Positions 1 through 8,865 of a DNA stretch of 64,000 nucleotides are shown piece by piece. Source of the DNA: Flaviflagellibacter sp963786225 (GTDB lineage: Bacteria; Pseudomonadota; Alphaproteobacteria; Rhizobiales; Methylopilaceae); assembly GCA_963786225.1 (NCBI GenBank), contig CAWAYQ010000010.1:124001-188000 (forward strand), in the 5' to 3' direction. The notes beneath the pieces are model-generated. The model saw only the letters and a list, made by a program, of their open reading frames with translations. It ran no database searches and was not told where the DNA came from. The translations under genes were made by a program, and so were the position numbers. Every line of letters begins with the position of its first letter. Position 1 is the first letter of the stretch.

Positions 1-2
1 CG

Positions 3-482
3 CCCGGTATGGTCTCGCGCGCGCTTGCGCCGGCGCACATCATCGCCGTGGCGTCTCCGGATTATATGCGGGGCAGAGTGCCTCCGACCGATCCGGCCGG
101 TCTTGCCGCGCTCGATGCGATCGTGATGCGGTCCTCGCGCACAGGCCGCGTGCGCCACTGGACGATGCGCGACGCGGCGGGCGCTGAAATGGCGGTGGAG
201 ACGACGGAGAAATTCGTGGTCAACGATCCGGCCGCCATGTGCCGGGCGGCGTTGCTCGGGCTTGGCGTTACGTTCGTGGCGGTGCCGGACGTGCTGGCCG
301 ATCTCGAACGAGGAACGCTCGTTCGTCTCGTGCCGCGCTGGTACGCGGATGCGGGGGCGATCTCGATCTATTATGCAAGCCGAACGCTGCTGCCGGCGAA
401 AACCCGGGCCTTCGTCGATTTTGTCGTGGAAGCGTTCCGCCGCGAAAATCTCGCATCGCGCTTTGCGGGCAGCTTGGGCTGA
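3..482 (+). CDS. LysR-type transcriptional regulator, C-terminal part (5' end outside window)
   Basis: The frame is open from the window edge and ends at the TGA at 480-482. The roughly 155 visible residues match the second half of a LysR co-inducer-binding domain: an IIAVASPDYM segment near the start, the V(N)DPAAMCRAALLGLGV stretch with which such domains bind their effector cleft, and the usual closing RTLLPAKTRAFVDFVVEAF helix. The DNA-binding helix-turn-helix lies upstream of the window, so target and effector cannot be inferred. The stop codon overlaps the first possible ATG of the SulP gene (TGATG), which suggests that the two may be translated together. Confidence 0.8.
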   Translation, partial: PGMVSRALAPAHIIAVASPDYMRGRVPPTDPAGLAALDAIVMRSSRTGRVRHWTMRDAAGAEMAVETTEKFVVNDPAAMCRAALLGLGVTFVAVPDVLADLERGTLVRLVPRWYADAGAISIYYASRTLLPAKTRAFVDFVVEAFRRENLASRFAGSLG

Positions 483-2336
483 TGTACCGAAGACGGCGCG
501 GCAACGAGTTTCATGCAGACCGACAGATGGCACTGACTTCCGGATGGTGGCGCCTCGTGACGCCGGGGACGCTGCGCGCCGATGCGCTCGCGGGCGTGCT
601 CGGCGCGGTCCTGGTCCTGCCGCAGGGAATTGCGTTTGCAACTCTGGCTGGATTGCCGCCGCAATACGGCATCTATTCCGCGATCGTTCCGACCATCATC
701 GCCGCGGCCCTGGGCTCGAGCTGGCATGTCGTGTCCGGCCCGACCAACGCCAATTCGCTGGCGCTGTTCGCGGCGCTCACGCCGCTCGCGCTGGCCGGGA
801 GCCCGGACTACATCACACTCGCGCTCTCCCTGACGGTGCTGGTCGGGCTGGTTCAGTTCGGGGTAGGGGCGCTCAGGCTCGGGGCGCTCGCCGATTTCAT
901 CGCCCCGTCCGTCCTGCTCGGCTTCATGAGTGGCGCGGCGGCCCTCATCGCACTCTATGCGCTCGGAGATTTTGCCGGGATCGCGGCCGCGTCCGGGACG
1001 CGGCCCTGGATCGTGCTGGAAGAACTCGCGCGCCATGCCGGATCGTTCGTGCCGTCCGCCGTCGCGATCGGATGCGCCACATTGCTGACGACCTTCGCCG
1101 TTCGCCGCTGGGCGCCGCGATTGCCGTTCATGCTGATCGGGCTGATCGCCGGTTGGGCCGTCTCCGAAGTGCTGTCACGAAACGGCGTCGGCGGCACTGT
1201 TGCGACTGTCGGTACACTTCCGTCGGTCCTGCCGCCGCTCTCGGTCCCGGTGATCTCGTATGACCGGTTTGTCGCGCTGCTGGCGCTCGTGCCGGCCCTC
1301 GCCATCGTGGCGCTCGGCCAATCCATATCGATTGCCAAGGCAGTCGCGCAGCGGTCCGGGCAACGGCTCGACGTCAACCGCGAATTCATCGGGCAGGGCG
1401 CGTCCAACATCGTGGGCGGGTTCTTCTCGGCCTATCTGTCCTGCGGGTCGCTGAACCGGTCGCTGCCGAACTACGAGGCCGGGGCGCGCACGCCCATGGC
1501 CGCGATCTTTGCCGCGATCTTCCTTGTCGTTCTCGCTCTCGCGACCGCGCCTCTGCTCGCGCGCATTCCGATGCCGGCCGTTGCCGGCCTTCTGCTCTAC
1601 ACCGCGTGGGCGCTGTTCGACGGCAAGGGCTTCGCGCGGTTGCTGCGGCTGAGCCGCACCGATTTCGCGATCGCAGCGATTACCTTCGCGAGCATGCTGG
1701 TGCTTCCGTTCCACATCGCCATCGGCATCGGCACATTGCTGTCGCTGGGCGCTTATCTTCATCGCACATCGCATCCCGGCGTCCGGCCCGTCGTTCCCGA
1801 CCGGGCCAGCGCCGGGCCGTCCGTTCAGGCGGCTCGACGAATTCTCCGAACCGCAGCTCGAATGCCCGCAGCTGAAATTGCTGCGCATGGAAGGTTCGAT
1901 CTATTACGCGGCGACCGCGCATGTGAGCGCCGAACTCCATGATATCCGCACCGGCGCACCGCTGCAGAAACATCTCCTCGTCATGGCGAAGAGCATGAAT
2001 TTCGTGGATCTCGCGGGCGCCGATCTCTGGGAGGCCGAACTGAAGCAGCGGCGCGCGGTCGGCGGAGACCTCTACTTCCACAGGCCGCGGCTGCCGGTGC
2101 TGAAGACCTGGACCGATACCGGCTTCATCGAACGTCTCGGCGCGGACCACATCTTCCAGTCCAAGACCGATGCGATCTCGACTATTTTCGGGCGCCTCAA
2201 TCCCGATATCTGCCTTCAGTGCACCGCGCGCATCTTCACGGAATGCAAATCTGTTCCCCCCGTAGAGACCTCGCCGCCGACATGGGACGAGGCGGGGCCG
2301 AGCCCGGCGAAGAAGCGGCGGATGCCGAAATTCTGA
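482..2336 (+). pseudogene. SulP family anion transporter with STAS domain, frameshifted before the STAS domain
   Basis: SulP proteins move sulfate, bicarbonate or similar anions across the inner membrane. Start is the ATG at 482, overlapping the upstream stop, or the ATG at 527. The first 1.3 kb encodes about ten to twelve hydrophobic segments and the signature PQGIAFATLAGLPP followed by a YGIYSA motif. The frame then degrades into Arg-rich sequence. From about 1,810 another frame continues as a typical STAS linker (LDEFSEPQLECPQLKLL) and the whole STAS domain (IYYAATAHVSAEL, then MNFVDLAGADLWEAE), ending at 2336. One surplus base around 1,800-1,825 would restore a protein of about 617 residues. 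The C-terminal NPDICLQC tail is seen in long SulP proteins. Either a sequencing indel or a real truncation; the membrane domain alone would lack its regulatory STAS part. Confidence 0.8.
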
Positions 2337-2346
2337 GCCGGGTTCT

Positions 2347-3306
2347 TCAGCGGAAGAGCCGCGTGCCGGAAAACGGCGCGGTACGGATCGCATCGACGAT
2401 GACTTCGCGCACGATCTCGACGAACTGAAGATGAAGCGGCGTCGCGCTGCGCGCCGACGGAAACAGCAGCGCGAACTGAAGCTGCGCGCCCGGTTCCCAG
2501 CGCGCGACGCGAATGCGGTCGCCGCCCAGAGCCTGCGCCGAGAGAAGATCGGTCATCATCAGCCCCGCGCCCGACGCGACGAGATGCGTCGCGAGCGTGG
2601 TCGTCGACGCCTCGATCTGGACGCGCGGCGTGAAGCCCGCACCGGTCAGGATTTCGTCGCTCTCGGCCCGCAACCGGCTGCCGCTGAGAACCGACACCCA
2701 GGTTTCGTTCTCGACATCGCGCACGCCGACGGTGCGCCTTTTGGCGAGCCGGTGATCGTGCGGCATGGCGACGACGGCCGGCGTCTCGAACAAAGGCGTG
2801 GCGAAGAGCGATTGATGCGCGATCGGCAGGGCCGTGAAGCCGACATCGAAGCTTTCCCGGAGAACCCATCTTTCCAGCTCGCCGCGCGACAGCATTTCGA
2901 CCGCCATGCCGATTTCGGGGTGGCGCCGGGCGAAGATCGCGGCCGCCGGAGCCACCACGCTGACGCCGAGACGCGGCGTTACCACGACCCGAAGCCTTGT
3001 GATGGCATTGGCGCGTATCTGCTTGGCGATAGTGGGAATTTCGTCGATCCGGGCAAGGATGCGCTGGACCTCGACGAGGAAGGCTTCGCCGGCTTCGGTC
3101 GGGATCAGGCGCTTCCTGACCCGGTGGAAGAGTTCGAGCCCGACATCGTGTTCGAGGTTCGCGATGAGGCGGGTCAAAGCCGGCTGCGCGACGTTCAGCT
3201 TGGCGGCGGCGGCTGTCACCGTTCCGGCATCCATCACGGCCTTGAAGGCCCTGAGGCCCTTGATGCCGACAGGGGAGCGCGAGGGGACATCATGCTTTAG
3301 CGGCAT
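2347..3306 (-). CDS. LysR-type regulator divergent from the tctBAC operon
   Basis: Full-length LysR regulator of about 319 residues. The N-terminal helix-turn-helix is clear (GLRAFKAVMDAGTVTAAAAKLNVAQPALTRLI), preceded by a short leader, and the rest is a two-lobed effector-binding domain with the usual VVTPRLGVSVVAPA opening and ASGAGLMMTDLLSA hinge segment. The ATG at 3306 was chosen because the frame upstream of it has no family resemblance. It is transcribed away from tctB with a 194-bp gap; regulators placed like this usually control the adjacent transporter in response to its substrate. A dyad covers its own start codon (see 3304-3324), which fits autoregulation. The ligand is unknown but should be the substrate of the TctABC-sulfatase operon. 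Confidence 0.85.
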   Translation of the reverse strand: MPLKHDVPSRSPVGIKGLRAFKAVMDAGTVTAAAAKLNVAQPALTRLIANLEHDVGLELFHRVRKRLIPTEAGEAFLVEVQRILARIDEIPTIAKQIRANAITRLRVVVTPRLGVSVVAPAAAIFARRHPEIGMAVEMLSRGELERWVLRESFDVGFTALPIAHQSLFATPLFETPAVVAMPHDHRLAKRRTVGVRDVENETWVSVLSGSRLRAESDEILTGAGFTPRVQIEASTTTLATHLVASGAGLMMTDLLSAQALGGDRIRVARWEPGAQLQFALLFPSARSATPLHLQFVEIVREVIVDAIRTAPFSGTRLFR

Positions 3307-3324
3307 AACATGCGCAACTTTATG
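3304..3324. promoter_or_regulatory. LysR-box-like dyad CATAA-N11-TTATG
   Basis: A perfect 5-bp inverted repeat with an 11-base spacer, containing the T-N11-A core typical of LysR binding sites. It overlaps the start codon of the LysR gene and lies about 180 bp upstream of tctB, so one site could mediate both autorepression and activation of the divergent transporter operon. Seen directly as sequence; the function is inference. Confidence 0.5.
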
Positions 3325-3500
3325 TATTGGGCGATGTAGTACCGGGGGAATAACCTGCTTCGACAAGAGCCGCAACAAGCGGCGCATGCAGCGTGCCGGA
3401 TCGGGCGCGTGCCCGGGGAGGGAATGGATGTCATCAAGTACCGCTCACGGCGGCGCGAGTGATGCCGCGCCGGCGTCCGGTTCCGGCGAGGGGCGTTGTC

Positions 3501-3941
3501 ATGCGCCGCGCTGATCTTTACTCAGCGGCCGTCTTCTTCGTCTTCGCGATCGTGATGATCGTGTTGGTTATTCCGGCCCAGACGACGGAGGGAAATGCGT
3601 ACGGCCTGCCGCCCGCATTCCTGCCGACGCTTGCGGCATCGGCCATCGGCCTGCTCTCGGCTGTCCTGTTCGTCCAGAAACTCCTCGCGGCACGCGAAGA
3701 GCCGGTCCGTCTGATGACGATGCCGCAGGCGCGCACGCTGCTCGCGGCCGTCGCCGTCCTTGCCTGCGGCGTCGCGGGTTTGCGGTATGCGGGGACCTGG
3801 GTCGGCGGCTCGATCCTGATCGCGGGCACGATGATCATTCTCGGCACACGCAAGCCGCTACCCATTGTACTGACGATCCTCGTCGTCATCGGATTCATCC
3901 AGATCCTTGTCGGCCACATCCTCCATTCGGAGCTGCCGTAG
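3501..3941 (+). CDS. tctB: Tripartite tricarboxylate transporter, small membrane subunit TctB
   Basis: TctB is the small, four-helix membrane subunit of the TctABC secondary transporter. The 146-residue product begins MRRADLYSAAVFFVFAIV and shows four hydrophobic segments, about residues 8-28, 40-60, 75-95 and 100-140, which is the expected size and topology. The ATG at 3501 is preferred over upstream in-frame starts because it follows a purine-rich GCGAGGGG ribosome site and gives the normal TctB start. tctA begins 2 bp after its stop, so the two are co-translated. TctB sequences are poorly conserved; the call relies on topology and on the tctA/tctC neighbours. Confidence 0.85.
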   Translation: MRRADLYSAAVFFVFAIVMIVLVIPAQTTEGNAYGLPPAFLPTLAASAIGLLSAVLFVQKLLAAREEPVRLMTMPQARTLLAAVAVLACGVAGLRYAGTWVGGSILIAGTMIILGTRKPLPIVLTILVVIGFIQILVGHILHSELP

Positions 3942-3943
3942 CC

Positions 3944-5446
3944 ATGACATGGGACATCCTGGTCGCCGGGGTCGAAGACGCGATCCAGCCGATGAGCATT
4001 CTCTACATCGCTCTCGGCCTTCTCGTCGGATACGCCGTCGGCGTTTTGCCCGGCCTTAGCCGTTCCACGGCGGTGGCGCTCGCCATTCCCGTCACGTTCT
4101 ACATGTCGCCGCTGCTGGCGATCTCGTTCCTGATCGGCATCGGCAAGGGCGGCGCCTCGGGCGGTGCCATCACCTCGATCCTCGTCAATACGCCCGGCGA
4201 GCCGTCCTCGGCGGCAACCTGCCTCGACGGCTATCCGATGGCCAAACAGGGCAAGGGCGAGAAGGCGCTGAAGATCGCAATGGTCGGCTCGCTGTTCGGG
4301 GATTTCATCGCGACCGTCGTTCTCGTCATCGTCGCGCATCCGATCGCGAAGTTCGCGCTCCGGATCGGGCCGGTCGAACTCACCGCGATGCTGCTGTTTG
4401 CGATCACCTTCGTCGCGGGCCTGTCCGGGAAATCGCTCATCAAGGGCCTGATCGCCGCATCCCTCGGCGTGCTTCTCGCCTGCGTCGGGCTCGACGTCGA
4501 AACCGGCACGCAGCGCCTGACATTCGGCTCGGTCAATCTCTACGACGGAATACCGGTGCTGGCCGTCGCCATCGGCGTCCTCGCGCTGGCGGAAATGCTG
4601 ATCCAGATCCAACAGCGCGATCCCGACGCTGCGGCGGGCGCATTCGTCGAAATGTCGCCTGATCCGAAGGACCGGCAATTGTCGTTCGCGGAATTCCGCG
4701 CGCTGGTTCCGACCTTCATCCGCTCGGCATTTATCGGCATCGGCGTCGGTTGCCTTCCGGGCCTCGGCGCGGCGGTTGCATCGTTTCTATCCTACGGCGC
4801 GGCGCAGCGCTCCTCGAAAAACCCGCTTCTGTTCGGAAAGGGCTCTCCGGAAGGTGTCGCGGCGGCGGAGACGGCCGACAATGCGGTCGTGCCGGCCAGT
4901 CTGATCCCGCTCTTCACCATCGGAATTCCAGGCAATGTCTCGGCGGCGCTCCTGATCGGCGCGTTCATGATCCACGGCATCGCGCCCGGGCCCCTGATGT
5001 TCGGCCAGCACCCGCAACTGATCGCGGGTCTTTACGCCTCGATGCTGATCGCCAGCGTCCTTATGTTCTTGATGGGCTGGTACGGACTGCGCATCTTCGT
5101 GCAACTGACGCGGCTGCCGGAAGCGGTGGTCGTTTCCAGCGTCATCTTCCTCTGCGTCATCGGCGCCTTCCTCGAAGAGGGCGAGTTCTTCACGATCTAC
5201 CTGATGCTCGGCCTCGCCGCGATGGGCTTCCTGCTCCGTCTCTTCGAGTATTCGTATGTGACGTTCCTGATCGGCTTCATCATCACGCCGAACCTCGAAC
5301 TCGCCCTGCGACAATCGCTGCTTCTGACCGACCGAAACCCCGCCGCCCTGACGGGCCATCCGATCGCGCTCGCATTCCTCGCCGCCGCTCTGGTGTCGGC
5401 GTGGATGTTCACGCGCAGCGGCAAGGAGCGGCCGATAGAGTCATGA
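3944..5446 (+). CDS. tctA: Tripartite tricarboxylate transporter, large membrane subunit TctA
   Basis: TctA is the large channel-forming subunit, using an ion gradient to import a carboxylate or similar organic anion delivered by TctC. The 500-residue protein has the family hallmarks: VGVLPGLSRSTAVALAIP near residue 30, GKGGASGGAITSILVNTPGEP near residue 65, a second PGLGAAVASFLSYG stretch in the middle repeat, and around eleven to twelve membrane helices. Length is normal for the family. It follows tctB by 2 bp and precedes tctC by 38 bp, giving the order B-A-C where many characterised tct operons are C-B-A. Substrate cannot be read from sequence; the downstream sulfatase suggests an organosulfate. 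Confidence 0.95.
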   Translation: MTWDILVAGVEDAIQPMSILYIALGLLVGYAVGVLPGLSRSTAVALAIPVTFYMSPLLAISFLIGIGKGGASGGAITSILVNTPGEPSSAATCLDGYPMAKQGKGEKALKIAMVGSLFGDFIATVVLVIVAHPIAKFALRIGPVELTAMLLFAITFVAGLSGKSLIKGLIAASLGVLLACVGLDVETGTQRLTFGSVNLYDGIPVLAVAIGVLALAEMLIQIQQRDPDAAAGAFVEMSPDPKDRQLSFAEFRALVPTFIRSAFIGIGVGCLPGLGAAVASFLSYGAAQRSSKNPLLFGKGSPEGVAAAETADNAVVPASLIPLFTIGIPGNVSAALLIGAFMIHGIAPGPLMFGQHPQLIAGLYASMLIASVLMFLMGWYGLRIFVQLTRLPEAVVVSSVIFLCVIGAFLEEGEFFTIYLMLGLAAMGFLLRLFEYSYVTFLIGFIITPNLELALRQSLLLTDRNPAALTGHPIALAFLAAALVSAWMFTRSGKERPIES

Positions 5447-5484
5447 CCTGTTCCTCACCCCCAGCACACAAAAAGGAGAACGCT

Positions 5485-6429
5485 ATGCGCGCCATGCAAC
5501 GGATAGTCAGCTTTCTAGCCTTCGCAGCTGTCGTTCTGCCGGGGGCCGCCGCACATTCCGCCGAATATCCCAGCAAGCCGATCGAACTCGTCATCGGCCG
5601 CGCGGCGGGCGGCACATCCGACGTCCAGGGCCGCGTGCTTGCAAAGCTCCTGTCGGAAGATCTCGGCCAGCCGATCAATGTCGTCAACCGTCCGGGCGGC
5701 GCGGGCAGCAGCGCGGCCATCGGGATCAAGAACAACAAGCCCGACGGCTATTCGATGTATTTCGGCGGGTCGACGACCTTCACCTTCAATCCGGTGGAAA
5801 CCAAGGTCGATTTCGCACTCGACGATTTCAGGCATCTGATCGCGCTGTCGGTGTTTCAGGAAGCGATCGTCGCCACGCCGGACCGGCCGTTCAAGACGTT
5901 CAAGGACCTCGTCGCCTATTCCAAAGAGCACAAGGGGATGTCGTTCGCCGCCCACTCGCAGATCGCGAAGCTCTCGATGAGCGCGATCTTCAAGAAGGAG
6001 GGCATGGACATCCGCATGATCCCGACCCAGGGCGGTGCGCAGACCGTGCCGCTCCTGATCGGAAACCAGGTCGATTTCGGCTACAGCGCCGGCATTCACA
6101 CGCAGTACACCGCGGCGAACCAGATGACGGTTCTGGCGGCCATGGGCGCGGAACGCATGGCGGGATATCCGGACGTGCCGACGCTGAAAGAGCTTGGCTA
6201 CGACGTGGCCTTCGATACCTACACGATTGTCTCTGTCGCGAAAGACACGCCGGAGCCGGTCGTCCAGCGGCTCACCGCGGCCCTGAAGAAGGCCTACGAC
6301 TCGCCGGAATTCGCCGAGATCTGCAAGAAGCTCGAATTCCCGCAGCGCTATATGAGCGAGGGGGAACTCACCCCGGAACTCGTCCGGCAGCAGGGCATCT
6401 ACAAGCAGCTTCTCGCCCAGAACCCGTAA
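5485..6429 (+). CDS. tctC: Periplasmic solute-binding protein of the tripartite tricarboxylate transporter (TctC/Bug family)
   Basis: Binds the substrate in the periplasm and hands it to TctAB. The 314-residue product starts at an ATG 6 bp after a strong AAAGGAG site. It has a cleavable signal peptide (MRAMQRIVSFLAFAAVV, predicted cut after HSA). The mature start YPSKPIELVIGRAAGG, with GGTSDVQGRVLA behind it, is the typical Bug phosphate-like loop that coordinates a carboxylate. The domain runs to a normal C-terminus. Bug proteins are greatly expanded in soil proteobacteria and bind varied small acids, so the ligand remains open. Its place between tctA and a sulfatase gene suggests a ligand that is, or becomes, a sulfate ester substrate. 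Confidence 0.95.
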   Translation: MRAMQRIVSFLAFAAVVLPGAAAHSAEYPSKPIELVIGRAAGGTSDVQGRVLAKLLSEDLGQPINVVNRPGGAGSSAAIGIKNNKPDGYSMYFGGSTTFTFNPVETKVDFALDDFRHLIALSVFQEAIVATPDRPFKTFKDLVAYSKEHKGMSFAAHSQIAKLSMSAIFKKEGMDIRMIPTQGGAQTVPLLIGNQVDFGYSAGIHTQYTAANQMTVLAAMGAERMAGYPDVPTLKELGYDVAFDTYTIVSVAKDTPEPVVQRLTAALKKAYDSPEFAEICKKLEFPQRYMSEGELTPELVRQQGIYKQLLAQNP

Positions 6430-6504
6430 TTACGCCGGGACGGAGCCGGACGCCCGTCAGGCTTCGTACCCGCCCAAATCCAGATATCCGACACGGAGTT
6501 TGAA

Positions 6505-8037
6505 ATGCGTCCGAACGTAATCGTTATCACGTCCGATCAGCAGCGAGGCGATTGCTTCGGGTTCGAGGGGCGCAAGGTGAAGACGCCGCATCTCGACGTC
6601 ATGGCGCGGAAGGGAACGCGCTTCTCGGCCTGCATCACGCCGAGCGTCGTCTGCCAGCCGGCGCGCGCCTCGATCCTGACCGGTCTCCTGCCGCAGACCA
6701 ACGGGGTGTGGGACAACGGGGTCGATCTCGACGACGAGGTCGGCGAGAAGAGCTGGGCCGGCCAGTTGAGCGCCAACGGCTACAAGACCGCTTTCATCGG
6801 CAAGGCGCACTTTTCGACCATGCATACGTTCGAGCCGACCGGCCGGCCGGAATGCGCGAAGAGCACCAATCTCTATCCCGACTGGAACGGCCCCTATATG
6901 GGGTTCGACTACGTCCAACTGGTCGTCATGGGCCATAACCGCAACCCGCCGCAGAAGCCGCCCTACGGCCAGCATTACGACCGCTGGTTCCATTCGGACG
7001 GCCTGGGCGATCTGAAATGGGAGATGTACCAGACCCGCACGGGTCCGGACGCGGGCGCGACCCAGACCATCCAGTCGGGCCTGCCTTCGGCCTGGCACAA
7101 CACGACATGGACCTCGGACCGCGCCATCGACTATCTGCGCGATGCCAAGGCGAAGGGCGATGACGGCGAGCCCTTCGCGATGTGGATTTCCTATCCCGAT
7201 CCCCATCACCCGTTCGACGCACCGGAGCCGTGGTCCCGTATGCACGATCCGGCCGAGGTCGATCTGCCGAAGCACCGCACCAAGGATCTCGAACGCCGTC
7301 CGTGGTGGCACCGGGCGAGCCTCGAAGGCAAGCCCGCGCTCGGCGATCCGGACATGCTGGCACACCGCACCAAGAATTCGCGCGTGCCCGAGCAGACGGA
7401 AGAACAGCTCCGCCACCTGATCGCGAATTACTACAGCATGATCTCGCTGATCGATCACAATGTCGGGCGCGTGCAGATTGCGCTGCACGATCTCGGCCTG
7501 GCCGAGAACACGATCGTCATCTACACCTCCGATCACGGCGACTGGCTCGGCGATCACGGCCTCATACTGAAGGGACCGATGGCATATGAGGGTCTCCTGC
7601 GCGTCGGCATGATCGTGCAGGGGCCGGGCGTGCCGGAAGGCAAGATCGTCGACGAGCCGGTGTCGACGATCGACATCGCGCCGACTTTCCTCGATTACGG
7701 TGGGGTAACGTCGGAGAGGCCGCTGCACGGCCAGAGTCTGAGGCCGCTCATCGAGGGCAGCGGCACACGCAAATTCGCGCTCAGCGAATGGAAGCTCCAT
7801 CCCTCGCGCACGGGCATCGAACTCGATCTCCGGATCGTGCGCACCAAGAACGCCAAGCTCACGCTCGATCTGGCGAGCGGCGAGGGCGAGATGTACGATC
7901 TTGCGAGCGATCCCGACGAGATGGACAATGTCTTCAACCGTCCGGAATATGCCGATCTTCGCCGCGAACTCACGGAGATGATCAAGCAGCGCCCGAACGA
8001 TTTCCGCGAACTGAAGGAACCCGTCGGCATGGCGTGA
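6505..8037 (+). CDS. Type I (formylglycine-dependent) sulfatase / phosphonate monoester hydrolase-like
   Basis: Hydrolyses a sulfate or phosphonate monoester. The 510-residue protein has no signal peptide, so it should act in the cytoplasm. Seen motifs: N-terminal metal ligands in NVIVITSDQQRGDC, the activation site CQPARASILTG with Cys50 (codon 6652-6654) to be converted to formylglycine, the HHPFDAPEPW segment typical of this subgroup, and the C-terminal metal site NTIVIYTSDHGDWLGDHG. All key residues are present, unlike the degenerate sulfatase-like gene at 57.6 kb. It lies 75 bp after tctC in the same direction and is probably co-transcribed, which suggests import followed by intracellular hydrolysis. 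No formylglycine-generating enzyme gene is in the window. Exact substrate unknown. Confidence 0.9.
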   Translation: MRPNVIVITSDQQRGDCFGFEGRKVKTPHLDVMARKGTRFSACITPSVVCQPARASILTGLLPQTNGVWDNGVDLDDEVGEKSWAGQLSANGYKTAFIGKAHFSTMHTFEPTGRPECAKSTNLYPDWNGPYMGFDYVQLVVMGHNRNPPQKPPYGQHYDRWFHSDGLGDLKWEMYQTRTGPDAGATQTIQSGLPSAWHNTTWTSDRAIDYLRDAKAKGDDGEPFAMWISYPDPHHPFDAPEPWSRMHDPAEVDLPKHRTKDLERRPWWHRASLEGKPALGDPDMLAHRTKNSRVPEQTEEQLRHLIANYYSMISLIDHNVGRVQIALHDLGLAENTIVIYTSDHGDWLGDHGLILKGPMAYEGLLRVGMIVQGPGVPEGKIVDEPVSTIDIAPTFLDYGGVTSERPLHGQSLRPLIEGSGTRKFALSEWKLHPSRTGIELDLRIVRTKNAKLTLDLASGEGEMYDLASDPDEMDNVFNRPEYADLRRELTEMIKQRPNDFRELKEPVGMA

Positions 8038-8076
8038 GCCGGCGGGCGGCGCAACGCGCGACACAAGTGCCGGATC

Positions 8077-8766
8077 TCATCCCGTCACGGCGCCGCCGGT
8101 ACCGACGCCTGAAGCTGGCAGCACCACGACCTTGGCGCCGATCGGCACGCGGCGGTGCAGGTCGATGATGTCCTGGTTCAGGAACCTGATGCATCCCGAA
8201 GAGGCCATCGTGCCGATGGTCCACGGTTCGACGGTGCCGTGCAGGCGGTAGAGCGTGTCGCGGCCGCCGCGGTACAGATAGAGCGCGCGGGGCCCGAGCG
8301 GATTGCCCGCGCCGCCGTCGAGGCCGCCGGCATATTTGCCGTAACGGTCCGGCTCGCGGGCGATCATGTCGGGTGTCGGCGTCCAGCGCGGCCATTCGGC
8401 CTTGCGCGCGATCACGGCCTCGCCCTGGAAATTGAAGCCTTCTTCCTTGCCGACGCCGACGCCGTAGCGCAGCGCCCGTCCGCCTTCCATCACGAGATAG
8501 GCGTAGCGGGCATTCGGATCGACGACGATCGTGCCCGGGAGTTCGCCGGTGGAATAGCTCACTTCGCTGCGGAGGAATTTGGCGTCGACCTTGCTCAAAT
8601 CCACCGCCGGAACCGGAAATGGTTCGCCCTCGATCGCGGCATACATGGCCAGATGCTGCGCGTCCGCGCGGGGTGCGACGCTCGCCACGTCCGGCTTCGC
8701 CTGCGCGACGCAGCCGGCAAGCCCGGCTGAGGCGCCGAGCACGAACAGACGTCTGGTGATGGCCAC
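8077..8766 (-). CDS. L,D-transpeptidase (YkuD domain), predicted lipoprotein
   Basis: L,D-transpeptidases make 3-3 peptidoglycan cross-links or attach proteins to peptidoglycan in the periplasm. The catalytic motif is complete: HGT in YRLHGTVEPW, then SSGCIRF with the nucleophile Cys at about residue 192 of 229. The GTG at 8766 is chosen as start because a GGGAGAG ribosome site lies just upstream. It gives a leader with RR (ITRRLFVLGASAG) ending in a lipobox LAGC, so the product is probably a lipoprotein exported by Sec or Tat. The domain order and the long QGEAVIARKAEWPRWTPTP block are typical of rhizobial paralogues. It is divergent from a LysR gene, 99 bp away. Confidence 0.92.
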   Translation of the reverse strand: MAITRRLFVLGASAGLAGCVAQAKPDVASVAPRADAQHLAMYAAIEGEPFPVPAVDLSKVDAKFLRSEVSYSTGELPGTIVVDPNARYAYLVMEGGRALRYGVGVGKEEGFNFQGEAVIARKAEWPRWTPTPDMIAREPDRYGKYAGGLDGGAGNPLGPRALYLYRGGRDTLYRLHGTVEPWTIGTMASSGCIRFLNQDIIDLHRRVPIGAKVVVLPASGVGTGGAVTG

Positions 8767-8827
8767 GATCTCTCCCGCTTTCCGATGGATGCGGGGAATA
8801 AGCAATCTGGCTCCTCCCATGTCCATT

Positions 8828-8854
8828 GGTTATAAGGTGATAGCCCCCATAACC
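8828..8854. promoter_or_regulatory. Dyad GGTTAT-N15-ATAACC between divergent genes
   Basis: A perfect 6-bp inverted repeat with 15-base spacer in the 99-bp region between the L,D-transpeptidase and the LysR gene. It ends 11 bp before the LysR start codon and overlaps its ribosome site, a position that fits autorepression. The assignment to the neighbouring LysR protein is inference. Confidence 0.4.
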
Positions 8855-8865
8855 AGGAGTAGAGT

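Noticed and set aside
6457..8064. A 535-codon open frame opposite the tctC-linked sulfatase
   Set aside because: Antisense of an intact sulfatase with all catalytic motifs.
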